Shown: positions 9,429 to 18,045 of the stretch, one piece after another
How positions within the stretch are numbered: the stretch's first letter is position 1
How the letters are laid out: the number at the start of each line of letters is the position of its first letter
Assembly (NCBI GenBank): GCA_023431185.1
Contig: JAEYXS010000054.1
Location: forward strand, 1 to 64,000
Direction: 5' to 3'
Source: Verrucomicrobiota bacterium
GTDB taxonomy: Bacteria; Verrucomicrobiota; Verrucomicrobiia; Limisphaerales; JAEYXS01
DNA length: 64,000 nucleotides
The notes under the pieces: generated by a model
Databases searched by the model: none
Told to the model about the DNA's origin: nothing
What the model saw: the letters and a program-made list of their open reading frames with translations, nothing else
Program-made: the position numbers and the translations under genes

Positions 9429-11846
9429 TTAATCTTCCCCGATGATCTGCACTTCCGTGCGCATCTCGATGCCCCGTGCTTGCCGCACTTTTTGTTTGAT
9501 GATCTCGATCAACGCCAGCACGTCCTTCGCCGTCGCCGTGCCGTCATTCACGATAAAATTTCCATGCTCATCGGACACCACCGCCCCGCCCACCCGCGTG
9601 CCCTTCAGCCCCAGTTCATCAACCAGCTTGCCCGCCGGGATCACCGCCGGATTCTTGAAGATGCAACCCGCGCTCGGCTTGGCCGGTTGCGAGGCCCAGC
9701 GCTTCTGGCTGTAAGCCTGCATCCGCGCATCAATCGCCGCCGGTTCATCCGCTTTCCCGCACAAAACCACGCCTAATGCGATATTCTCATCGAACAACGC
9801 ACAATGCCGGTACTCCACCGGCACTTCACTGGCCGGACGCTCATGGATGTTGCCCGCGCGATCCATGAAGCGCACCGACTCCACCACCGCAAACATCTCG
9901 GACTGCATCGCGCCCGCATTCATCCGCAAACCGCCACCGATATTGCCCGGAATTCCTTCCATGAACTCCATGCCCGCGATGCCGCGACGCTTCGCTTCCT
10001 GTGCCACGTTCTTCAACCGTGCACCCGCACCGCAAGTCAGACGCAATCCCTCGATCTCAATTCGACTGAAATGCTCATGCGCCAAAGAAATCACTACTCC
10101 ACGGATGCCCCCATCCCGGATCAACAGATTCGAGCCGCGTCCCAGCAGGAAGTAAGGCACCTTGCGCGCCACGCAAAACCGCACGATCTCCGTCAGTTCT
10201 GCCTCATTCTTCGGCTCTACGAACAAGTCCGCCTTGCCACCCACGCGCAACGTCGTGCGCTTCGCCAGCGGTTCATCGCGACGGCACAATGTCTCCAGCG
10301 GGAGTTTCCCCGCCAGTTCATCCAGCGCTTTCAGATCGAACCCGCTCATACCCTGCTTCAATTCCGCGGCGAACTCATGGGCCGCCTTCGTGATGTCTCC
10401 TGCACCTAAAAATAGAACCAAGTCACCCGGGCGAAGCACAGCTTTGATCTGCCTTTTCAGGTCGCCCAGCGTCGGCGCGAACTCCACCACTTGCCCCGTC
10501 TGCCGCACCGTGTCCGCCAGCAGTTTCCCGTCCACGCCCGGGATCGGCGGCTCGCTCGCCGCGTAAATCTCGTTGATCCACAACCGGTCAGCCAGCTTGA
10601 ACGCCGTCGCAAATTTGCCCAGCAGATGTTGCGTACGCGTGTAACGATGCGGCTGGAATGCCACCAGTAAGCGCCCCGGCACCGATCCCTTCAACGCCCG
10701 CAATGTCGTCTCAATCTCTTCCGGGTGATGCCCGTAATCATCGAACACCCGCACCACTTCATCCCGATAAAGCTCCTGTTGCCGCCGGGCCGCCCCTTTG
10801 AATGGTGCCAGCGCCCCCGCAATCTCTGTCGGCGCGTAACCCAGTGTATGCAGCAAAACCGCCACACCCGCTGCATTGGAAACATTCTTCTCACCCACCA
10901 ACGACAAGTTGAACTGCCCGACCCGCTCTTCGCCGCGCCACAATTCAAACGCATTGCTGTAAGTGCCCGTCGCCTGGCGCGGTTCGATGCGGTACGTTGC
11001 CAGCGGATTGAAACCGAATGAAACGCTGTTTGGCCGTTGCGCGAACATCGACACCAGCCGCGGATCATCCGCGCAATAAGCCACAAACCCGTGCGTCTGC
11101 CCGGCGAACCGGTTGAACTCCTCACAGATCGCATCCAAGTTCGCGAAGTAATCCAGATGCTCCTCATCCACGTTCAGGATGATGGCATGTTCCGGATGAA
11201 ACTCGCGCAACGTACCGTCGCTCTCGTCCGCCTCGATGACGAAATACGGCGCCTGCTCCCGGTCTTCCACCGCAAAACCATTGCGTGCGCCGTTGGCCGA
11301 ACTCACCGCCAGCCCGTTCAAAGAAAACGTTGCGTGCCGTCCCAACTGCGGCACCAAAGCCCCGACCGCGTAACTCGGCTGCGCGTTCAATTGCTTGAGC
11401 GCGAAGGAAAGCAACGAAGCCGTCGTGGTCTTCCCATGCATGCCAGCTACACAGATACCACGCTGCTGATGTAACAATGCCGCCAGCAAAACCGCCCGAC
11501 GTACAATGGGAATCTCCAAACGCTCGGCTGCCACCAACTCGGGATTGTCCAGCCTCACTGCCGAGGTATAGACCGCCAGCACCGGACGATGCTCTTCCAC
11601 AATCCGCCCAGCGTGTCCCTCGTAGATGCGCGCACCGCGACCGCGCAATTGCCGCACCTCCTCGCCGTCTGCCAAATCGGAACCGGAGACGTCGAAGCCG
11701 AGGTCCAACAGCAGATGTCCGAGTCCGCTCATACCGCACCCGCCGGCGCCCACGAGATGGACCGTCGCACCCGCTGGTGCCCCTGCCAGCAATGCCGCCA
11801 CTTCACTGGTTGTCAAACGCTTCACGCCTCTTGCCTTGCTCACCAC
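9429..11846 (-). CDS. murC-murB: MurC-MurB fusion (UDP-MurNAc--L-Ala ligase / enolpyruvyl reductase)
   Basis: A bifunctional cytoplasmic enzyme of 805 residues. Residues about 25-480 are MurC, which adds L-Ala to UDP-MurNAc: GAGGCGMSGLG near the N-terminus, the P-loop GMHGKTTTA at about 135-143, and DDYGHHPEEI further on. Residues about 500-805 are MurB, the FAD-dependent reductase that makes UDP-MurNAc: RTTLRVGGKADLFVEP, LGRGSNLLIRDGG, GIPGNIGGGLRMNAGA and a final Glu in TEVQIIG. The domains run in reverse of the reaction order. Where E. coli MurB has its catalytic Ser, this protein has Cys (SAGCIFKNP). The YRxS-like motif is YRHC. The start is GTG (two adjacent GTG codons), inside a hairpin. 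Confidence 0.93.
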   Translation of the reverse strand: MVSKARGVKRLTTSEVAALLAGAPAGATVHLVGAGGCGMSGLGHLLLDLGFDVSGSDLADGEEVRQLRGRGARIYEGHAGRIVEEHRPVLAVYTSAVRLDNPELVAAERLEIPIVRRAVLLAALLHQQRGICVAGMHGKTTTASLLSFALKQLNAQPSYAVGALVPQLGRHATFSLNGLAVSSANGARNGFAVEDREQAPYFVIEADESDGTLREFHPEHAIILNVDEEHLDYFANLDAICEEFNRFAGQTHGFVAYCADDPRLVSMFAQRPNSVSFGFNPLATYRIEPRQATGTYSNAFELWRGEERVGQFNLSLVGEKNVSNAAGVAVLLHTLGYAPTEIAGALAPFKGAARRQQELYRDEVVRVFDDYGHHPEEIETTLRALKGSVPGRLLVAFQPHRYTRTQHLLGKFATAFKLADRLWINEIYAASEPPIPGVDGKLLADTVRQTGQVVEFAPTLGDLKRQIKAVLRPGDLVLFLGAGDITKAAHEFAAELKQGMSGFDLKALDELAGKLPLETLCRRDEPLAKRTTLRVGGKADLFVEPKNEAELTEIVRFCVARKVPYFLLGRGSNLLIRDGGIRGVVISLAHEHFSRIEIEGLRLTCGAGARLKNVAQEAKRRGIAGMEFMEGIPGNIGGGLRMNAGAMQSEMFAVVESVRFMDRAGNIHERPASEVPVEYRHCALFDENIALGVVLCGKADEPAAIDARMQAYSQKRWASQPAKPSAGCIFKNPAVIPAGKLVDELGLKGTRVGGAVVSDEHGNFIVNDGTATAKDVLALIEIIKQKVRQARGIEMRTEVQIIGED

Positions 11847-11861
11847 TGACGCCTCGTCAGT
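11845..11861 (-). promoter_or_regulatory. Hairpin over the murC-murB start codon
   Basis: On the plus strand the sequence is ACTGACGCCTCGTCAGT: a perfect 7-bp stem with a 3-nt loop. On the mRNA (minus) strand the loop reads AGG, the only Shine-Dalgarno-like sequence near the GTG start, which sits at the base of the stem. The hairpin could therefore limit access to the start, or could be chance. Confidence 0.35.
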
Positions 11862-11880
11862 TTTTCCGCCGGTTTAAAAA

Positions 11881-13056
11881 TTAACGTCCCGCCACCGCAT
11901 CCGCTGCTGCCGTCGCCCCGACGCCAGCACCGTTGCTGAGTGCGCCGCCACGCCCCAGCCGTATCGATTGCAAAATTGTCTCGGCCATGTTCGCCGCCGC
12001 CTGCGGCGTGTGCCATTTGGCCAACGCGAACCCGATCGCTTCACGTGTGGACCGGTTGCCGATCAGCTCTAGTAACACCAGCTTCAACGCCTCCGGATTG
12101 CCGTCCTTCTGTTCCATCAACCGCGCCGCGTTGCTGTCCACAAACGCCCGCGCATTGTGATACTGGTGGTTATCCGCCGCCTGTGGAAACGGCACCAATA
12201 CCGAAGGCAGCCGCATCGCTGCAATCTCCGCCAGCGAGGAAGCCCCGGCCCGGCTGATCGCCACCGAAGCTGCGCCCATCGCCATCTCCATCTCGCGGAA
12301 GAAGGGATACACCACCGCCTTCACCTTCTGCGCTGCGTAGGCCGCCTTCACCCGTGCAAAGTCTTCCGTGCCCGTCAGGTGCAGGTATTGCAGATCTGGT
12401 GACATCAACGCCAGGTTCGGCAACGTCCGCATCACCAGCTCATTCACCCCGCGTGCGCCCTGGCTGCCACCCATGACGAGCAACAACGGCTTCTGCGCAT
12501 TGAAACCCAACGCGGTCTTGCAACCTGCCGGGTCCAACGGCTCGAACTGGTTCCGCACCGGCATGCCCACGCTCGTCACCTTCGGTGATTTCAAATGCGC
12601 TTCCGTCTGCGGAAACCACGTGAACGACTGGTCAACCTTCGGCGCCAGCCAGCGGTTTGCGCGGCCCGGAATCGTGTTTGAATCGTGCAGGAAAGTCTTC
12701 GCCTTGAAACTCTTGCCCGCCAAGATCGGCGCCACGCTCGTAAACCCGCCCATCGCCAGCACCGCATGGGGCGTCTGCTGACGGAACCGCGCCATGCACA
12801 ACTGCCGTGACTGCCAGAATTTCCAAAAGAACTGCAAGTATTTCCCGCGTTGCAAACCGATGGCTGGAAGCGTGACGACTTCCATGCCGCGCACCGCCTT
12901 AACCGCCTGCTGGTCCACATCCTTCGGCGACACCATCAAAGTCACCTGGCAACGACGCAGCAACAGTTCCTCGGCCACTGCCAGACCGGGAAAGAGATGC
13001 CCCCCCGTACCGCCACAGGCGATCACGAGGGAGGGCGTTGGCGTTTTGGCTTCCAT
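11881..13056 (-). CDS. murG: Lipid II synthase MurG
   Basis: A GT-B glycosyltransferase on the inner membrane face that adds GlcNAc to lipid I to give lipid II. The 391 residues include the N-terminal acceptor motif ACGGTGGHLFPGLAVAEEL at about residues 13-31, then LAMGGFTSVAPILAG and LHDSNTIPGRANRWLAP. The donor domain has VMGGSQGARGVNELV and SRAGASSLAEIAAM. The start ATG shares one base with the ftsW stop. The alanine-rich C-terminal tail (after about residue 365) is longer than usual. It is followed by murC-murB after 34 nt. Confidence 0.95.
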   Translation of the reverse strand: MEAKTPTPSLVIACGGTGGHLFPGLAVAEELLLRRCQVTLMVSPKDVDQQAVKAVRGMEVVTLPAIGLQRGKYLQFFWKFWQSRQLCMARFRQQTPHAVLAMGGFTSVAPILAGKSFKAKTFLHDSNTIPGRANRWLAPKVDQSFTWFPQTEAHLKSPKVTSVGMPVRNQFEPLDPAGCKTALGFNAQKPLLLVMGGSQGARGVNELVMRTLPNLALMSPDLQYLHLTGTEDFARVKAAYAAQKVKAVVYPFFREMEMAMGAASVAISRAGASSLAEIAAMRLPSVLVPFPQAADNHQYHNARAFVDSNAARLMEQKDGNPEALKLVLLELIGNRSTREAIGFALAKWHTPQAAANMAETILQSIRLGRGGALSNGAGVGATAAADAVAGR

Positions 13057-14195
13057 CAGGTTGTTTGCGGTGTGCCCAGCGCCCCGTCAGGCATCCCCGC
13101 CTTCTTCTTGACTTCTACTTCGACCGGTGACGGCGCCAGCCGGGCCACGCTCAGCAACAAGCCTACCGCCGTCAGCATGACCAGCAGATTGGAACCGCCG
13201 TAGCTGATGAACGGCAAGGAAATCCCCTTGTTAGGCAGCGCGCTCGTGACCACTCCGATGTTGATGAACGCCTGCAACCCAATCAAAAACGTGATACCCG
13301 TCGCCAACAGGCGGCCAAAAGCGTCCTTCGCCTTGCTCGCGATATAGACACCGCTGGCCACGATCCCGACAAACCCCAGGACCACGCCGATCGTGGCGAT
13401 CAATCCCAACTCCTCCCCGATGATGGAGAAGATAAAATCGGTATGGTGCTCCGGCACAAAGCCCAGCTTCTGCCGGCCATTGCCCAAGCCGAGTCCACTC
13501 CAGCCTCCCGAGCCCAAGGCGATCATCGCCTGCCAGGCCTGATACCCCACGCCCTCTTTGTTCTCCTCCAGATAAAGCCAGCTGAAGACCCGTTTCATGC
13601 GCATCGGGTCATGCCAGATGGAAAAACCCAACACGGTGATAGCCGCCAGAACTGGCGGCACGAAATAACGCATCCGCACTCCGGCCACTAACAACATCAC
13701 ACAAGTGATTGCCGCAAGCAAAATGGCGGTCCCGCGATCCGGTTCCACAAAGATCAGCGCGATCAACCCTCCGGCAAAAAGTCCCGGGATGACCAGCCCT
13801 TGCTTGAAACTGGGCATTTGCCGCTGAAACCGCTCGCCATACCAGGCGAGCATGAAGATCAGGGCGATCTTGCCCAGCTCAGAGGGCTGCAGACGCGCGA
13901 CGCCAAGATCAAACCAGCGCCGCGCGCCATTGATTTTCAGACCGATGCCCGGTATTAGCACCAGGACAAGCAACAAGGCCGCGAACCCATAGATCCACCA
14001 GGTGTACTTCCGCAGATTCTGGTAGTTGAACGACGCCATCGCCACGCAACCGATCAGGCCTGCCCCGCACCAGACCAGTTGCATCATCAGATAGCGCGAA
14101 CCCACCTGCACCGTGCTGGAACTGTACAGCATCACCATCCCCAGCGAGAGCAAGGCGCCCACGCAGAAGATCAGGATGGAGATGGCGGATTTCAT
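13056..14195 (-). CDS. ftsW: Septal peptidoglycan polymerase FtsW
   Basis: A SEDS-family glycosyltransferase with about ten membrane segments that polymerises lipid II at the septum with the transpeptidase FtsI. It is 379 residues. Family motifs visible are INGARRWFDLG followed by LQPSELGKIALIFM, the central DRGTAILLAA, and near the end LPFISYGGSNLLVMLTAVG. Its place between the LysM gene and murG, with ftsI in the same cluster, favours FtsW over RodA. The cytoplasmic tail is short and lysine-rich. It overlaps murG by one base. Confidence 0.94.
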   Translation of the reverse strand: MKSAISILIFCVGALLSLGMVMLYSSSTVQVGSRYLMMQLVWCGAGLIGCVAMASFNYQNLRKYTWWIYGFAALLLVLVLIPGIGLKINGARRWFDLGVARLQPSELGKIALIFMLAWYGERFQRQMPSFKQGLVIPGLFAGGLIALIFVEPDRGTAILLAAITCVMLLVAGVRMRYFVPPVLAAITVLGFSIWHDPMRMKRVFSWLYLEENKEGVGYQAWQAMIALGSGGWSGLGLGNGRQKLGFVPEHHTDFIFSIIGEELGLIATIGVVLGFVGIVASGVYIASKAKDAFGRLLATGITFLIGLQAFINIGVVTSALPNKGISLPFISYGGSNLLVMLTAVGLLLSVARLAPSPVEVEVKKKAGMPDGALGTPQTT

Positions 14196-14210
14196 GATGG
14201 TTTAAGCCGC

Positions 14211-15110
14211 TTATTGGTTCGTGCCCGGGATGACTGGGATAGGAGCCGGGGCCACAGAGGCCGGGGCCGTGATGACCGGCTCAGGAGCCGGAGCGGTCGC
14301 CGTCGCCTTGGCTGGCACCTTAAGCTTCTGGCCCACATTGATGCGGGTCGTTTTCATGCCGTTGGCCGACTGGATGGCTTTGACCGACGTGCCGTACTTC
14401 TTGGCAATGCCATAGAGCGAATCCCCCGCTTTCACATCATGGTTGATGATGGTGGTGGCACCAGAAGCACCAGAAGCGGTCGGGGACGCAGATGCAAACT
14501 CAGCCGGAGCCGGAACGGTGCTGGAAACCGGCACACTGATCTTCTGGCCGATCTGCAGCTTGGCCGGATCCACATTCGGATTCGCCTCGATGATTTTCTT
14601 GGTCGTGGTCTTGAGCTTCTTCGCGATGGTGTAGAAATTGTCACCCTTGGCGATGGTGTACTGCTGAACGGCAGGTGCCGGTTCAGCAAACGATGGTGCC
14701 GGTGCACCACCGACCGGCGGCAGGCCCATGTCCACGGTCGGAGCCGCGCCTGCAGGCGGCAATGTGCCGGTCGGGGCTGTCGTAGTCGCTGGCACCGTCG
14801 GAATCGGACCGCCGAACTGGTCGGTCACCGGGGCAGGTCCGGTTGGGGCCGTTGCCGTCGCGGCAGGATTGGTCGCCAAGTCGGCCGGATTGCTGTAGAA
14901 TGGATCTGGGGGCACGACGGGTTGCTCCGCGATCTCCGCCGGCTTCGGTTCGTCTTTTTTGCAACCACCTTGCATCAGGACGCCGACAAAGAGTACGGCA
15001 TGCACGGCGATGATGCTGAATACCGCCACACGGACTTTGGATTTGGCCGTGCCGGCTTGTTGTTGCAGGGATCCCTGCGGGACCAATGGGTTGGGGCTGT
15101 TTGCTGACAT
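14211..15110 (-). CDS. Membrane-anchored double-LysM protein
   Basis: A probable peptidoglycan-binding protein of 299 residues. One membrane segment (about residues 28-46) is followed by a cysteine (GGCKK) and then a Pro/Ala/Thr-rich linker of about 90 residues. Two LysM domains follow: QQYTIAKGDNFYTIAKKLK to QIGQKISVPV (about 150-196), and HDVKAGDSLYGIAKKYGTS to NVGQKLKVPA (about 223-267). A Pro/Ala tail ends the protein. There is no catalytic domain. It sits between murD and ftsW, an unusual site for a LysM gene, so a role at the septum is plausible but inferred. A 120-nt AT-rich gap upstream could hold an internal promoter. Confidence 0.88.
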   Translation of the reverse strand: MSANSPNPLVPQGSLQQQAGTAKSKVRVAVFSIIAVHAVLFVGVLMQGGCKKDEPKPAEIAEQPVVPPDPFYSNPADLATNPAATATAPTGPAPVTDQFGGPIPTVPATTTAPTGTLPPAGAAPTVDMGLPPVGGAPAPSFAEPAPAVQQYTIAKGDNFYTIAKKLKTTTKKIIEANPNVDPAKLQIGQKISVPVSSTVPAPAEFASASPTASGASGATTIINHDVKAGDSLYGIAKKYGTSVKAIQSANGMKTTRINVGQKLKVPAKATATAPAPEPVITAPASVAPAPIPVIPGTNQ

Positions 15111-15230
15111 ACTATTTGGGCAGTTTGAGTTTTGTGTTCGGGCTGACGATTGCCGGAAAAGTCGAATATTTCTGCCGGACTATCGCCAAATTGTTAAAAT
15201 TTATTTGTTTTTCAGTTGTTCTGCTTTCGG

Positions 15231-16658
15231 TCATTCATTGCCATCGCCACCACTAATTGGGCGGGGCACTGTCTTACTACCAGCCATTGTGCGCTCCACC
15301 TGCTCGACCGACTGTCGAAACACGTCACCCCGGTGCTGATAGTTTTGAAACATGTCAAAGCTCGAGCAGGCCGGTGAGAGCAGAACAATATCGCCAGAAA
15401 CCGCTTGGTTAGCAGCTTCTGTCACCGCTTCTAACAGTGAATCTGCTAAGGTGCAAGGAGTAAACAGGCTCCACGACGCACGAAGTTTTTCCCGCGTCTC
15501 GCCGAGCAGAAAAGCGTGCTTCACACGCTTCGAAAGCTGGGGTCCCACCGAGTGATACTCGAACCCTTTGTCCCGGCCACCGGCGATGAGAAAAACATTC
15601 TTCTCGCTCGTTTTTCCGGAAGGCATGGTCTGGAGGGCTTTGTCCAAAGCGTCCGGATTCGTGGCCTTGGAATCATTCACATACCGCACTCCCTTGATGG
15701 CCGCTACCACCTCACAGCGATGCGGGGCTGGCGTGTAGCTTTTCAGTGACTTTTGGACCTCTTCCAAGGGAAGACGCAATACCCGGGCCACGGCCAAAGT
15801 GGCCATCATATTCTCCGCGTTATGCGGCCCCATGAGGCGGCACTCTTCCATGTTCAGGAGCGGGCCGTTCCAATTCGGCAACTGGCTGATGATCAAGCCC
15901 CGGTCGAGGAAGATGTCTGCCGACTGGTCAACCGCACTGAAAGTGATGATCTTGGACGGGATTTTTACCCCGATGGCCTGCAACTGCGCTAAAGCCTCAC
16001 TTTGCACGATCGCCCAATCAAAAACCTGCTGGTTCTCAAAGATGCGGGCCTTGGCCCGGGCATACTCTTCCATGCCGGAATACCGGTCCAAGTGGTCGGG
16101 CGTGATGTTCATCAGCACCGCGATGCTCGGGCGGAAGTATTGGATGGCCTCCAATTGGAAGGAACTGACCTCCAAAGTAACCAAATCCAGCTCTTTGGTC
16201 TGTTCCGCCACCGCCGTCAAAGGGGTGCCGATGTTTCCCGCCGCCACTGTGCGCTTGTGATTTTGGGAGAGCACCCGCTCCACCAGTTCCGTGGTCGTAG
16301 TCTTGCCGTTGGTCCCCGTGATGGCGATGTTCAGGCACTTGGAATGCTGGTAGCCCAGCTCCATCTCGCTGATGACATGCAGGCCGCTCTCCCGAACTTG
16401 CTTCACCAAAGGCAAAGTCGGTGGCACCCCCGGACTCAACACACCCAGGTCAAATCGTCCCGCTGGCGCCATTTCCGCGCGCAGTTGCACTTCCACGCCG
16501 ATAGCCCGCAACTGGTCGGCCTGCTTCTCCAGAGACTCTGAAGACGAGCTGTCCACCGCTGTGACACGCGCGCCCGCCTTCTGCAGGAAATGCGCCGCCG
16601 CCAGCCCGCTCTTGCCCAAGCCGATCACTAAAACTGACTTGTCTGCCAGATCATTCAT
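15231..16658 (-). CDS. murD: UDP-MurNAc-L-Ala--D-Glu ligase MurD
   Basis: A cytoplasmic ligase adding D-Glu to UDP-MurNAc-L-Ala. The 475 residues include the N-terminal VLVIGLGKSGLAAAHFL Rossmann motif, the ATP-binding ITGTNGKTTTTELVERVL at about residues 112-129, NITPDHLDRY in the central domain and VNDSKATNPDAL. The C-terminus has LLSPACSSFDMFQNYQHRG, the typical MurD end. It starts 15 nt after mraY. Confidence 0.96.
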   Translation of the reverse strand: MNDLADKSVLVIGLGKSGLAAAHFLQKAGARVTAVDSSSSESLEKQADQLRAIGVEVQLRAEMAPAGRFDLGVLSPGVPPTLPLVKQVRESGLHVISEMELGYQHSKCLNIAITGTNGKTTTTELVERVLSQNHKRTVAAGNIGTPLTAVAEQTKELDLVTLEVSSFQLEAIQYFRPSIAVLMNITPDHLDRYSGMEEYARAKARIFENQQVFDWAIVQSEALAQLQAIGVKIPSKIITFSAVDQSADIFLDRGLIISQLPNWNGPLLNMEECRLMGPHNAENMMATLAVARVLRLPLEEVQKSLKSYTPAPHRCEVVAAIKGVRYVNDSKATNPDALDKALQTMPSGKTSEKNVFLIAGGRDKGFEYHSVGPQLSKRVKHAFLLGETREKLRASWSLFTPCTLADSLLEAVTEAANQAVSGDIVLLSPACSSFDMFQNYQHRGDVFRQSVEQVERTMAGSKTVPRPISGGDGNE

Positions 16659-16673
16659 CTGTTTTGCCGCTCA

Positions 16674-17831
16674 CTAACGGATCTTCAACGTACTCAACGC
16701 CACCACGGCGCAGAGGATGCACAAAATGTAAAAACGCGTGGTCACCTGCGATTCATACCAGCCCTTGCGCTCGAAGTGATGGTGTATCGGTGCCATCAGG
16801 AATACCCGCCGCCCCTCACCGAAACGGCGCTTCGTGTATTTGAACCAGCCGCGCTGAATCATCACTGAGGCCGCTTCCACCACGAATACGCCGCCAGCGA
16901 TCACCAGCACAAACGGCTGATGGATCAGCACCGCCACGATCCCCAAAGCGCCGCCCAGAGCGAGCGAACCGGTATCGCCCATGAACACCTGCGCCGGATG
17001 GCAGTTGAACCAGAGAAAACCCAGCCCAGCCCCGAACATCGCCGCGCAAAAGATTGTCAATTCGCCAGCTCCAGGTACGTACGGTACTTGCAGATAGGCC
17101 GATATCTTGCTGTTGCCAGCGATATACGTCAGCACGATGAACACCACCGAAACGATCGTCGTGCAGCCGATCGCCAAACCGTCCAGGCCATCCGTCAGGT
17201 TCACCGCATTGGAACTGCCCACGATCGTCAAAATGATGAGCACGACCCCCACCACCGCTGCGGTCGCCGTCAACGGGTTCATGATCGGATACTTGTAGAA
17301 AGGCACCATGATTTCAGTGACCAATCGTTTGGTTTCCGGCAGCATGAAGAGATAGACGGCGATGAAGATCGCCAGACCGAACTGCACCACTAGTTTTACA
17401 TTCTCCGCCGCCCCTTTGCTGTTCTGCAGGGCGATCTTCGCGTAATCGTCGTAAAAACCCAATCCCGCCAGCACCACGACCGAAAGCAACGTGAGCAAGA
17501 TAAGCGGATTCATCTGCGCCCAAAGCAACGCCGAGATGTCCAGCGCCACCACGATCATCAGTCCACCCATCGTCGGCGTCCCCTTTTTGCTAAGCCGGGA
17601 TTTCAGGTCTCCACCCTCTTCCGCCTTATCCAAATAATCCTGACCGAACTTCAACTGTTTGAGCCAGCGGATGACTTTCGGCCCCAGCCAGAGACTGAGC
17701 AGCAACGCTGTCACCGCTGCGCCCGCGCTGCGGAACGTGATGTAACGAAAAACATTCAGGAACGAAACGTATCCTTCCCAGGACGTTCCGTTGCTCGCTT
17801 TGAGAATCTCTTGTGTCAGGTAATACAGCAT
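16674..17831 (-). CDS. mraY: Phospho-MurNAc-pentapeptide transferase MraY
   Basis: A polytopic membrane enzyme that moves phospho-MurNAc-pentapeptide to undecaprenyl phosphate, forming lipid I. At 385 residues it has about ten membrane segments. Family motifs are KKGTPTMGGLMI near the N-terminus, FYDDYAKI, the catalytic aspartate region VNLTDGLDGLAIG, GDTGSLALGG and the nucleotide-site MAPIHHHFERKGW. It is about 25 residues longer than E. coli MraY, mainly at the N-terminus. It follows the 61-codon ORF after 9 nt. Confidence 0.96.
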   Translation of the reverse strand: MLYYLTQEILKASNGTSWEGYVSFLNVFRYITFRSAGAAVTALLLSLWLGPKVIRWLKQLKFGQDYLDKAEEGGDLKSRLSKKGTPTMGGLMIVVALDISALLWAQMNPLILLTLLSVVVLAGLGFYDDYAKIALQNSKGAAENVKLVVQFGLAIFIAVYLFMLPETKRLVTEIMVPFYKYPIMNPLTATAAVVGVVLIILTIVGSSNAVNLTDGLDGLAIGCTTIVSVVFIVLTYIAGNSKISAYLQVPYVPGAGELTIFCAAMFGAGLGFLWFNCHPAQVFMGDTGSLALGGALGIVAVLIHQPFVLVIAGGVFVVEAASVMIQRGWFKYTKRRFGEGRRVFLMAPIHHHFERKGWYESQVTTRFYILCILCAVVALSTLKIR

Positions 17832-17840
17832 CCAAACCCT

Positions 17841-18026
17841 TTAACCCTTGCCCGTCATTTCCCGCGCCCGCCGTTCACCCAGCAGACGGATCGCAAAGCG
17901 CGGCAAACCCAGACGCGCCGCCAGGCGCGCCTGCCGGTCATTACGTTCCGCCAGTCCGGCATCACGCCACTCTTCGCCTTCCGGCGAAGCGCCTGCATGA
18001 ACCGCTACGACTTTAGTTCTGTTCAT
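17841..18026 (-). CDS. Small basic protein between murF and mraY (61 codons)
   Basis: Unrecognised. The frame fits exactly into the gap, starting 19 nt after the murF stop and ending 9 nt before mraY, with an ATG preceded by a weak AGG. The product is rich in Arg, Ala and Glu (RQARLAARLGLPRFAIRLLG) and has no membrane segment or signal peptide. The tight fit on the coding strand of a packed operon argues for a real gene. The biased composition and lack of a known family argue against. Confidence 0.45.
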   Translation of the reverse strand: MNRTKVVAVHAGASPEGEEWRDAGLAERNDRQARLAARLGLPRFAIRLLGERRAREMTGKG

Positions 18027-18045
18027 ATGCCTGTGTGTTTTTGTT

